NCBI GenBank assembly: GCA_028293685.1
Contig: JAQGOI010000160.1
Coordinates: 1-12,806 of the forward strand
DNA: 12,806 nt
Source: Lysobacteraceae bacterium
GTDB taxonomy: Bacteria; Pseudomonadota; Gammaproteobacteria; Xanthomonadales; Xanthomonadaceae
Direction: 5' to 3'
Shown here: piece after piece, positions 1 through 7,386 of the stretch
Layout: each line of letters opens with the position of its first letter
Position numbering within the stretch: the first letter of the stretch is position 1
The notes under the pieces: generated by a model
Told to the model about the DNA's origin: nothing
Seen by the model: only the letters and a program-made list of their open reading frames with translations
Databases searched by the model: none
Program-made: the position numbers and the translations under genes

Positions 1-2
1 CG

Positions 3-791
3 CGCTCGTCCGAAGGCCACGAGTCGGGTCTGGCCGACGCACTCGCCGCGACGCGGCGCGAGGACGACCTGCGCCATGTGCCAGAACACGGCAGCGAGGT
101 CGCCTTCCTGCCATTGGATGACGCGCGTCTGTCGCGGTCGCTCGATGAGGTGATCGCGCGCCGCGTCGCCTTCCTCACCGACTACCAGAATGCGAAATAC
201 GCGCGCCGCTACGCGCAGCTGGTCGACCGCGTGCGTGATACCGAGCAGCGCCGTGCGCTGGGAAGCACCGATCTGACCGAGGCGGTTGCCCGGTACCTGT
301 TCAAGCTGCTGGCGTGCAAGGACGAGTACGAAGTCGCGCGGCTGTATACCAGCGGCGATTTCCAGCGAAAGCTCGAACAGCAGTTCGACGGCAACTATTC
401 CGTTCACGTCCATCTCGCGCCGCCCCTGCTGGCCAGGAAGAACGCGCAGGGACAGCTGCAGAAAAGTGAATACGGGCCGTGGGTCTTCACCGTGTTCAAG
501 CTGGTGGCACGCCTGCGCGGTCTGCGCGGGACCGTCTTCGATGTCTTCGGCTATACCGCCGAGCGCCGGATGGAGCGACGACTCGTTGCCGATTACGAAC
601 GCGTACTGGGTGAACTGCTGCAGACGCTCGACAGCGACAACGCCAGCCTTGCCGCGGAAATCGCGAGCATTCCCGAACTCATCCGCGGCTACGGGCACGT
701 CAAGGAAGCCCATCTGCATGCTGCCAAGCGGCAGGAGAGCGCGTTGCTGGCGCGGTGGCGCAACCCGCTGCCTCGCGTTCAGGTCGCCTGA
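3..791 (+). CDS. Indolepyruvate ferredoxin oxidoreductase, C-terminal part (5' end outside window)
   Basis: The frame is open to the left edge, so this is the last 262 residues of a larger protein; the internal GTG at 78 is not a real start. The visible part matches my knowledge of the C-terminal DUF6537 domain of the large bacterial one-polypeptide indolepyruvate ferredoxin oxidoreductases. It shows KDEYEVARLY, then HLAPPLLARK, YGPWVFTVFKLVARLRGLRGT, FDVFGYTAERRMERRL and a terminal IRGYGHVKEAHL. The family oxidatively decarboxylates arylpyruvates such as indolepyruvate (from aromatic amino acid transamination) to aryl-acyl-CoA, using thiamine diphosphate and iron-sulfur clusters, in the cytoplasm. 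The catalytic and cluster-binding domains lie upstream of the window, so their integrity cannot be judged. The next gene on the same strand starts 95 bases downstream; I see no convincing terminator between them. Confidence 0.9.
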   Translation, partial: RSSEGHESGLADALAATRREDDLRHVPEHGSEVAFLPLDDARLSRSLDEVIARRVAFLTDYQNAKYARRYAQLVDRVRDTEQRRALGSTDLTEAVARYLFKLLACKDEYEVARLYTSGDFQRKLEQQFDGNYSVHVHLAPPLLARKNAQGQLQKSEYGPWVFTVFKLVARLRGLRGTVFDVFGYTAERRMERRLVADYERVLGELLQTLDSDNASLAAEIASIPELIRGYGHVKEAHLHAAKRQESALLARWRNPLPRVQVA

Positions 792-870
792 AGCGCCGCG
801 CGAAAAGCAATGCGAGGCCGGTCACTGCATGGCGCCGCAAGGGCGTGCTAGAACGGTCGGGACTCTGACT

Positions 871-877
871 GGAGGGG
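871..877 (+). promoter_or_regulatory. Shine-Dalgarno fixing the TTG start of the GAF-GGDEF-EAL gene
   Basis: GGAGGGG lies 9 bases before TTG at 887. No in-frame ATG is available nearby, and the GTG at 899 would be spaced too far from this strong site. TTG at 887 is therefore the best start. The preceding 792-870 holds no other gene. A TGCTAGAAC string at 846-854 resembles an extended -10 element, but no good -35 lies 17 bases upstream, so I do not call a promoter there. Confidence 0.65.
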
Positions 878-886
878 AATCGCCGC

Positions 887-3820
887 TTGGATACCGCCGT
901 GCCCGCGCCACGTGCAAACGTGGCTGCCGCGCCGCACTGGGTCGAACGCCTGGTGGCCGGTATCACGCCGGTGCAGATCGCCAACGTGCTGCTGGAGCTG
1001 GTGCGCACCCGCCCCGACTGCACGGACGCCTGCGTCGTGTTCCGTGGACAGGACACGCCGATGACGGTTCGCCCATCTGGCGAAGCCGCTTCGCCGGCCG
1101 ATCCCGATGCACTGGCGCTGGCACGACGGGCGGTGGAGGCCGGCACCCGCACGTGGAGCACTGACCGACGCCGCGTCGCGTTGCCGCTGACGCTGCCCGC
1201 CGTCGGCGTGCTCGTGTTGTCGCTGGCACCCGACACGGATGGCATCGCATTGTGTGCCGCGCTGGAGATGCCACTGCGCCTGGCCGACCCGCTGCTGGCG
1301 CGCGCGGTGAAACTGTCCGACCTGGAAAGCGCCAACGAGCGCCTGTCGCATTCCGAACAACTGCAACGCGCGCTCTTCGCGATCTCCGACCTCGCCGGCT
1401 CCGAGCGCGACATGCCCGACCTGCTGCGGGGCATCCACGCCATCGTCGGGTCACTGATGTACGCGGAAAACTTCTTCATCGTGCTGCATGACGCCGAGCG
1501 CGACACGATCCGCTTCCTTTATTTCGCCGACATCGAAGACACCGCTGCGCGCGATCCCACCCGCGAAATCGATCTGGCATCACGCGAGAACACGCTCACC
1601 TGGTACGTCATCCGCGATGGTCGCCCATTGATGGGCCGCACCGAAGAGTTGAAGCAGCAGATTTCCGGGCCGCTACTGGTCTATGGACCGGACAGTTACG
1701 ACTGGCTGGGCGTGCCGATGCTGCGCGACGGCAAGGTGCGCGGCGCGCTGGTGGTGCAAAGCTACAACGACGAGGTGCGTTACTCGGCCGCCGACCGTGC
1801 GCTGCTGTCGTTCGTCGCCAGCCACATCCTCACTGCACTGGATCGCAAGTTCGGCCAGGACGAGCTCGAAAAATCCGTGCGCCTGCGCACGCTGGAACTG
1901 GCCGATGCCAACCAGGGCCTGCAACTGGAGGTCGTCGAGCGCGAGCGCGCCGAGCGCCTGCAGGCGGCGTTGTTCCAGATCGCACAGATGGCCGGCGTCG
2001 ACATCAGCCAGGGCGAGTTCTACCGGCGTGTCCACGAGGCGGTGGGACAGCTGCTCAATGCCAGGAATTTCTTCATCGCGTTGCTGAGCGAGGACGGTAC
2101 TTCGCTTGAGTTTCCGTACTACGTCGACGTGCAGCAGGTCAGCCATCCGACGCGTCCGCTGGCGCGCGGACTGAGCGAGTACGTGCTGCGCCACGGACAA
2201 CCGCTCATGGGCTACCGCAGCGACATCGACGCCCTGGCCGAACAGGGCGAAATCGAATTGCAGACGGCCGGCACGCCATCGGTCTGCTGGCTTGGCGTGC
2301 CGCTGTTCGTCGGCGACGAGGTCATCGGCCTGGTGGCGGTGCAGAGTTATTCGGCGTCGATCGTGTACGGCCCGGCGGACAAGGAACTGCTGACGTTCGT
2401 CGGCTCGCAGATCGCAAACAGCCTGAGCCGGCGCCGCGCCGCCCTGATCCAGCAGCGCGCGTTCGCGCAGCTCGAACAGCGCGTGCAGGAGCGTACCCAG
2501 GAGCTGCGCGAGGAAATCGGCGAGCGCAAACGCATCCAGGAGCAGCTCAAGCACCAGGTGATGCACGACGCGCTCACCGGACTGCCCAATCGCGGCTACA
2601 TGCGCGAACGCCTGGAGCGCGTGCTCGGCCTGTTGCGACGCGAGCCAAACCGGCACGCGGCGCTGCTGTACCTGGACATCGACCGTTTCAAAGTCATCAA
2701 CGACAGCCTTGGGCATCTGGCCGGCGACGCGATGCTCAGGGAAGTCGCCGCGCGCCTGCAGTCCTGCCTGCGCGATCCGGACCTGGTCGCGCGTTTGTCC
2801 GGCGACGAGTTCGCGATCCTGCTCGAGGACGTGCCGCAGCCCGAGACCGCGGTGAAGGTCGCGCAACGCATCCTCACCGCCCTGGGCATGCCGATGATGG
2901 TGGCGGGCAAGGAAATCGAACCCTCGGCCAGCATCGGGATCGCCATCGCCGATGCCCAGTACCATCTGGCCGATGATGTGTTCCGCGACGCCGACATCGC
3001 GCTCTACCGCGCCAAGGCACAAGGCCGCAAGCGCTTCGAGTTGTTCGATGTGTCGTTGCAGAAACGCGCAATCGATGTGCTGGCGATGGAGCGCGACCTG
3101 CGCGTTGCCTTGCAGAACGATCAGTTCGAGCCGTACTTCCAGCCGATCCAGTCCCTGGATTCGGGGGACGTGATGGGCTACGAAGCATTGATCCGCTGGA
3201 ACCATCCCGAGCGCGGTCTGCTGGCGCCGGGAGAGTTCCTCGGCATTGCCGAGGAAAGCGGCAGCATCGAGGCGATCGACTGGTGGATGTTCGAACACAG
3301 CTGCGCGCTGGCCGCGCAGCAGCTGCGCGGCGACAGCTACCTGACGATCAACGTCTCGCCATTGCACTTCAAGCGCCCGGACCTGTGCGAACGGCTGCGC
3401 GACATGCTGCGGCGCACGGGGTTGTCGCCGTCGCGGCTGGTGCTCGAGGTGACGGAAGGCTCGCTGCTCGATGATCCCGAGGGCGTGCGCAGGATCCTGG
3501 CGGAGCTGCGCGAGGATGGCGTCGGCGCGGCGCTCGATGATTTCGGCACCGGCTATTCCTCGCTCAGTTACCTGCATACGTTCCCGCTGCGCATCGTCAA
3601 GATCGATCGCAGTTTCGTCGCGCGCCTGGGCGTGGAGGGCAGCAACAGCGACGCGGTCGTGGTGTCGATCCTGGCGCTGGCACGCGCGCTGGACATCGAG
3701 GCGGTGGCCGAAGGCATCGAAACGCCGGCCCAGCGCGAGACGCTGCTGGCGATGGGCTGCCGCTATGGCCAGGGCTACCTGCTCGGGCGGCCCGCGCCCA
3801 TCAGTGCGTGGCTGGGGTGA
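887..3820 (+). CDS. Tandem-GAF diguanylate cyclase/phosphodiesterase (GGDEF-EAL)
   Basis: This is a 977-residue cytoplasmic c-di-GMP turnover protein with no signal peptide or membrane segment. Residues about 10-140 form a weakly GAF-like region. Two clear GAF domains follow at about 156-322 and 355-518, each with an NFFI(V/A)L strand and a WLGVP...VQSY core. Coiled linkers sit at about 325-355 and 520-558. The GGDEF domain (about 560-725) starts with DALTGLPNR. Its signature is SGDEF at 638-642, with an RxxD product-inhibition site (RDPD) at 629-632. The EAL domain (about 735-972) keeps EALIRW (766), an NVS segment, the EVTE glutamate, DDFGTGYSS (884), KIDRSF and AEGIET, so phosphodiesterase activity is expected. 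Whether the SGDEF variant still makes c-di-GMP is open; it may only bind GTP to tune the EAL domain. The GAF ligand is unknown. The start is TTG behind GGAGGGG. It converges on the M61 peptidase gene. Confidence 0.93.
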   Translation: MDTAVPAPRANVAAAPHWVERLVAGITPVQIANVLLELVRTRPDCTDACVVFRGQDTPMTVRPSGEAASPADPDALALARRAVEAGTRTWSTDRRRVALPLTLPAVGVLVLSLAPDTDGIALCAALEMPLRLADPLLARAVKLSDLESANERLSHSEQLQRALFAISDLAGSERDMPDLLRGIHAIVGSLMYAENFFIVLHDAERDTIRFLYFADIEDTAARDPTREIDLASRENTLTWYVIRDGRPLMGRTEELKQQISGPLLVYGPDSYDWLGVPMLRDGKVRGALVVQSYNDEVRYSAADRALLSFVASHILTALDRKFGQDELEKSVRLRTLELADANQGLQLEVVERERAERLQAALFQIAQMAGVDISQGEFYRRVHEAVGQLLNARNFFIALLSEDGTSLEFPYYVDVQQVSHPTRPLARGLSEYVLRHGQPLMGYRSDIDALAEQGEIELQTAGTPSVCWLGVPLFVGDEVIGLVAVQSYSASIVYGPADKELLTFVGSQIANSLSRRRAALIQQRAFAQLEQRVQERTQELREEIGERKRIQEQLKHQVMHDALTGLPNRGYMRERLERVLGLLRREPNRHAALLYLDIDRFKVINDSLGHLAGDAMLREVAARLQSCLRDPDLVARLSGDEFAILLEDVPQPETAVKVAQRILTALGMPMMVAGKEIEPSASIGIAIADAQYHLADDVFRDADIALYRAKAQGRKRFELFDVSLQKRAIDVLAMERDLRVALQNDQFEPYFQPIQSLDSGDVMGYEALIRWNHPERGLLAPGEFLGIAEESGSIEAIDWWMFEHSCALAAQQLRGDSYLTINVSPLHFKRPDLCERLRDMLRRTGLSPSRLVLEVTEGSLLDDPEGVRRILAELREDGVGAALDDFGTGYSSLSYLHTFPLRIVKIDRSFVARLGVEGSNSDAVVVSILALARALDIEAVAEGIETPAQRETLLAMGCRYGQGYLLGRPAPISAWLG

Positions 3821-3862
3821 TGGGTAGCATGTCGCTCAACCCATCCTGCGACCGTTCCGGTC
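3819..3862. terminator. Possible terminator hairpins between convergent genes
   Basis: The 45-base gap between the two convergent stops holds two inverted repeats. One pairs GATGGGT (3819-3825) with ACCCATC (3839-3845), with an inner AGC/GCT pairing. The other is GACCG-TTC-CGGTC (3850-3862), ending three bases from the M61 stop codon. Neither has a proper T tract on either strand, only a loose CTATTT after the second on the + strand. They may still block or stabilise both 3' ends. Confidence 0.35.
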
Positions 3863-3865
3863 CTG

Positions 3866-5779
3866 CTATTTCCTGGCCGTATAGATCGGCGTCAGCCAAT
3901 CCGTCGTCCCCGGGATCCGCTCCAGGCGCGGATAGCGCAGGCCGCCGTGGTAGTCCAGCGCGATGGTCCGGTAGCGATCGAAGTCCTTGACCAGCAGCGT
4001 GATCGGCGCCTTGCCGGTTTTGGCGGCTTTCACCGCATCCTCGAGCGAGTCCCTCTTGTATTCCCGGTCATCAACGGCGACCAGCTGCATGCCGGTGCCG
4101 ACGCCGGCGCGAAAGGCCGGGCCATCCCAGCGCACTTCGCTGAATCGACCGTCCTTGTCGATGTTGAACCCGAGCGAGTACATGAAATCGGCGCCGCCGC
4201 CCTCCTTGGACGCTGCTTTTGCGAAGTCGTTGGGCTTGTCCACGTAGACCACCTTCCAGCCCGCCGCCTGGACGCCACCGGTGATCGGAGCCCTGCCATC
4301 CAGGCGCGCGCGCAGGAACGTCGCCCAGTCGTCGGCGACGACGGCGTTCAACGTCGCGACCACGTCATCGAACGTATACGGCTTGACCGTCCAGCGGCCG
4401 TTGTCGACGCCGAAGAATGCGCGCGCGAAATCGTCGAGCGATCGCCTGCCACCGCTTTTCCCGCGCAAGCGTGCGTCGACCTGCAGCCAGATCAGTTGTC
4501 CGCCGGAGTAGTAGTCCTCGCTCAACTGCCAGCCGCGATAAGGCTTGGGACGACGCATCGCGATGATCGGATCGTTGGTGGTGTCCTGCAGTGCGCGCCA
4601 GCTCAGGCCGGCGCGGTTCTCGGTATAGGCCGCGACCACCAGCGCCAGCGCGTCGCGCGACTGCCCGGCGGTGCGCAGCCCGGAACGTCCGGCGAGCACG
4701 TTGCCCCAGTACTGCGTCTGGCCTTCGTAGACCCATAGCAGGCTGTCCTGCATCGGCACGTTGAAGTTGGGCGTGGCCAGATCGGCGCCGCGCCGAAACT
4801 TGCCGTTCCATGAGTGCGTGAATTCGTGCGGCAGCAGATCGCGATCGGCGGCGTGGCTGTCCCACTCGGTGAAGTAGCCGGTGCCCACGCCATCCTCGCT
4901 GGAGCGATGGTGCTCCAGGCCGTTGCCAGACATCTGGTCGGACAGCGAGAACAGGAAGTCGTAGTGATCGTAATGGTGCGAGGCGAACAACCGGTACGCC
5001 TGCTGCACCAGGTTGCGATGCACGGCGATCTGATGCGCATCGGCCTCGAGCTGTTTCGGGTCGTCGGCGAACACGTCCAGCCGCACCGGCACCCTGGCAC
5101 CGGGATCCAAGTCGATCTGGCGGAAGTTCTGGCCGGCGTACATCGGCGAATCGACCAGGGTTTCGAAGGACACCGCCGCGTAACGCAGCGTGTCGCCATC
5201 ACGCACCATGCCATCCAGCGCGGTCGCCGCCTGCCAGTGCGGGGGCAGCTTGACACTGGGGACGATCGTGATCCCGTTGGTGTCGTGGCCCGCCGGATAC
5301 ACGGCCACGGCATTCCACTGCAGGTTGAGCATGGCCGGCGTCATCACCACCCGCCCCTGGCTGCGGTCGGTGGGCGTGAGGTCGTCGAAGCTCACCTCGA
5401 TACTGGAGACACCGGCCGGAACGTCGAGCTTGAACGCGTAGACGTCGAGCGGATCGCGCACCCAGTCGATGCGCTGGCCGTTGCCGCTGCCGTCATGGGC
5501 GGTGATCCGTATCCCGGCGATCTTGTCGATCGGGCCGGTCGGCGAATGATTGCCTGGCAACCAGCGCGGATACAGCAGCGTCAGCGGCCCAGGTTGGACC
5601 GGAATGCGTTCACGCGTGCGGAAAATGCGGTGCGACAGATCAGTGGCGTCCACATCGAGCGTCAGGATGCCCGGATAGGGCGTCGCCTGCGGTGCCGCGG
5701 TCTGCGCGCACAACACTGGTGGTGTCGACAACAGCAACACGGCTACGCCAACCAGCAACGCACGGGGCAAGCGCGACAT
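3866..5779 (-). CDS. Secreted M61-family metallopeptidase (glycyl aminopeptidase type) with PDZ domain
   Basis: This is a 637-residue precursor. The start at 5779 is chosen because a signal peptide follows directly (MSRLPR, a hydrophobic run ALLVGVAVLLL, then a likely cut near VLCA/QT) and a GAGGAA ribosome site sits 5 bases upstream. The frame stays open to 5956, but the extra 59 residues look non-coding. The zinc motif HEFTHSW gives H318, E319 and H322, and E352 in WVYEGQTQYWG is the likely third zinc ligand, as in M61 enzymes. The N-terminal half is the beta-rich M61 domain with LYPRWLPGNHSPTGPI. The C-terminus (about 540-625) is a PDZ domain with LGFNIDKDGRFSEVRW and a GPAFRAGV loop. The family cleaves N-terminal residues, Gly or Ala preferentially, from peptides. 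The location is periplasmic or extracellular. VLC is not a good lipobox because Leu precedes Cys. Confidence 0.92.
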   Translation of the reverse strand: MSRLPRALLVGVAVLLLSTPPVLCAQTAAPQATPYPGILTLDVDATDLSHRIFRTRERIPVQPGPLTLLYPRWLPGNHSPTGPIDKIAGIRITAHDGSGNGQRIDWVRDPLDVYAFKLDVPAGVSSIEVSFDDLTPTDRSQGRVVMTPAMLNLQWNAVAVYPAGHDTNGITIVPSVKLPPHWQAATALDGMVRDGDTLRYAAVSFETLVDSPMYAGQNFRQIDLDPGARVPVRLDVFADDPKQLEADAHQIAVHRNLVQQAYRLFASHHYDHYDFLFSLSDQMSGNGLEHHRSSEDGVGTGYFTEWDSHAADRDLLPHEFTHSWNGKFRRGADLATPNFNVPMQDSLLWVYEGQTQYWGNVLAGRSGLRTAGQSRDALALVVAAYTENRAGLSWRALQDTTNDPIIAMRRPKPYRGWQLSEDYYSGGQLIWLQVDARLRGKSGGRRSLDDFARAFFGVDNGRWTVKPYTFDDVVATLNAVVADDWATFLRARLDGRAPITGGVQAAGWKVVYVDKPNDFAKAASKEGGGADFMYSLGFNIDKDGRFSEVRWDGPAFRAGVGTGMQLVAVDDREYKRDSLEDAVKAAKTGKAPITLLVKDFDRYRTIALDYHGGLRYPRLERIPGTTDWLTPIYTARK

Positions 5780-5970
5780 CGGGATTCCTCGACAGGCAAT
5801 GGTGCAGCTTAGCGAAACCCCCGATCGCCACATGCCCCAGAGGACATGGGCGGCTGCCAACGCCGTCACAGTCGCGCCGCACGGAGCAGTGGAAGCCGTG
5901 GCCGCGGCCGGCCCCCACCGGCGTTTGAGTTGACGTCGGCCGACCAGCGGCCGCACCCACGGAGCGCCGC
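5780..5970. promoter_or_regulatory. Divergent intergenic region between M61 peptidase and MBOAT genes
   Basis: These 191 bases separate two outward-facing genes and must hold both promoters, unless transcription reads in from elsewhere. I could not identify a convincing -35/-10 pair on either strand. The MBOAT-proximal part has several perfect GC-rich inverted repeats: GGCCGCGGCC at 5900-5909, GCCGG/CCGGC at 5907-5922, GTCGGCCGAC at 5935-5944 and GCGGCCGC at 5947-5954. GGAG at 5961-5964 is the ribosome site for the MBOAT ATG, with 6-base spacing. Confidence 0.45.
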
Positions 5971-7386
5971 ATGGTCTTCAACTCGCTGACGTTCGTCGTG
6001 TTCTTCGCCTGCGTTCTGTTGATGCATAACCTGCCGCTGGGCTGGACCACGAAGAAGGTCAACCTGCTGCTCGCCAGCTACCTGTTCTATGCGGCATGGA
6101 ACCCGCCGTTCGTGGTCCTGCTGTGGATCTCGACCGTCGTCGACTGGTACGCCGCGCAAAAGCTCGTGCATGCCGAAAAACCCACCGTGCGCCGCGCGTG
6201 GATGCTGCTGTCGGTGGTCGCCAACCTGGGCATGCTCGGATATTTCAAATACGGCGGCTTCCTGCTCGACAACTTCAGTGCCTTCATGGCCGCGCTCGGC
6301 GTCGCCTACACGCCGGCGAAAGCCTCGATCGTGCTGCCAGTAGGCATTTCGTTCTATACGTTCGCAACGATGTCCTACACGCTGGACGTGTACCTGCGTC
6401 GAGCGAAACCGGCGACCAACTTCCTCGACTACGCGCTGTTCGTGACGTTTTTCCCGCACCTGGTGGCAGGGCCGATCATGCGTCCGACCGAACTGGTGCC
6501 GCAGTTCGCGCATCCGCATCGTGCCAGCGCCAACCAGTTGCGCTTCGGCCTCGCACTGATGACGCTCGGGCTGTTCCAGAAGATCGTGCTGGCCGACAGC
6601 TTTCTCGCCAAGGCCGCCGAGATGGTCTACGACGGTCACGGTGCGCCCGGGGCCTTGGATGCATGGATGGGGACGCTGGCGTTCAGCGGGCAGATTTTCT
6701 GCGACTTCGCCGGCTATTCGACGACCGCGATCGGCGCCGCCCTGTGCCTGGGATTCGCGATGCCCGACAATTTCCGCTTTCCGTATGCGGCGGTCGGTTT
6801 TTCCGATTTCTGGCGGCGCTGGCACATCACGCTGTCGGCGTGGCTGCGCGACTACCTCTACATTCCGCTGGGCGGCAACCGCCACGGGACGGCACGCACG
6901 TACCTGGCGCTGATGGCGACGATGCTGCTCGGCGGTCTCTGGCACGGCGCCAGCTGGACGTTCGTGGTGTGGGGCGGCCTGCACGGCACGTACCTGGCCT
7001 CCGAACGCGCGTTGCGCTCGCGTTTTGGCAGCTGGCGTCCGGGTCCGTTGGCCATGGTCGGCCTGGGGTTGCTGACGTATGCGCTGATCAACATCACCTG
7101 GGTGTTCTTCCGCGCCAGGACGTTCGACAAGGCATGGACGGTGCTGCGCGGCATGTTCGGTGGCAACGGTGGCGCCGAGCCGATCCTTCCGTACGCACAC
7201 CTGTTGCCCGTCGCATTGATCGTCAGCGGCCTGGTGTTCGCGCACTGGCAGATGCGCAACCGCACGCTCGAATCGGTGATCGCGGCCACCCGCCCGGCGA
7301 CGATCGCCGCGGCATGGGCACTGATGGCGTTCTCGATCGTGATCGCGCAGGGAGACGGCAATGCGTTCATCTATTTCCAGTTCTGA
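5971..7386 (+). CDS. MBOAT-family O-acyltransferase (AlgI-like)
   Basis: This 471-residue polytopic inner-membrane protein belongs to the AlgI/PatA branch of the MBOAT family. It carries the family landmarks in order: LPVGISFYTFATMSYTLDVY (122-141), FFPHLVAGPIMRP (160-172), DFAGYSTTAIGAALCLGF (245-262), FWRRWHITLSAWLRDYLYIPLGG (280-302), LWHGASWTFVVWGGLHG (323-339) and the closing FIYFQF. H325 in LWHG is the expected catalytic histidine, and H285 and H338 are also conserved in the branch. Such proteins take acetyl groups from cytoplasmic acetyl-CoA and pass them across the membrane to a periplasmic SGNH-type transferase, which modifies a polymer such as alginate, cellulose or peptidoglycan. 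The downstream gene overlaps it by 26 bases and is the obvious partner. The polymer is unknown: no synthase genes are in view. ATG with GGAG 6 bases upstream. Confidence 0.95.
   Translation: MVFNSLTFVVFFACVLLMHNLPLGWTTKKVNLLLASYLFYAAWNPPFVVLLWISTVVDWYAAQKLVHAEKPTVRRAWMLLSVVANLGMLGYFKYGGFLLDNFSAFMAALGVAYTPAKASIVLPVGISFYTFATMSYTLDVYLRRAKPATNFLDYALFVTFFPHLVAGPIMRPTELVPQFAHPHRASANQLRFGLALMTLGLFQKIVLADSFLAKAAEMVYDGHGAPGALDAWMGTLAFSGQIFCDFAGYSTTAIGAALCLGFAMPDNFRFPYAAVGFSDFWRRWHITLSAWLRDYLYIPLGGNRHGTARTYLALMATMLLGGLWHGASWTFVVWGGLHGTYLASERALRSRFGSWRPGPLAMVGLGLLTYALINITWVFFRARTFDKAWTVLRGMFGGNGGAEPILPYAHLLPVALIVSGLVFAHWQMRNRTLESVIAATRPATIAAAWALMAFSIVIAQGDGNAFIYFQF
7351..7354 (+). promoter_or_regulatory. 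Ribosome binding site inside the MBOAT gene for the SGNH gene
   Basis: GGAG lies 6 bases before the ATG at 7361, inside the last codons of the MBOAT gene. It supports this ATG over the in-frame ATG at 7433 and suggests translational coupling, with terminating MBOAT ribosomes handing over to the partner gene. Confidence 0.6.

Noticed and set aside
1673..3577. 634-codon open frame on the minus strand inside the GAF-GGDEF-EAL gene
   Set aside because: It is fully antisense to a gene with unmistakable domains. Its translation is rich in His, Gln, Arg and Ala without a recognisable motif, as expected from high-GC third-position bias.
887..5779. Direct functional link between the c-di-GMP enzyme and the M61 peptidase
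   Set aside because: They are convergent with hairpins between them. Proximity alone does not support a shared pathway.
5780..5956. 59-residue upstream extension of the M61 peptidase
   Set aside because: It would bury the signal peptide in the interior. The start at 5779 has a good ribosome site and a clean signal peptide.
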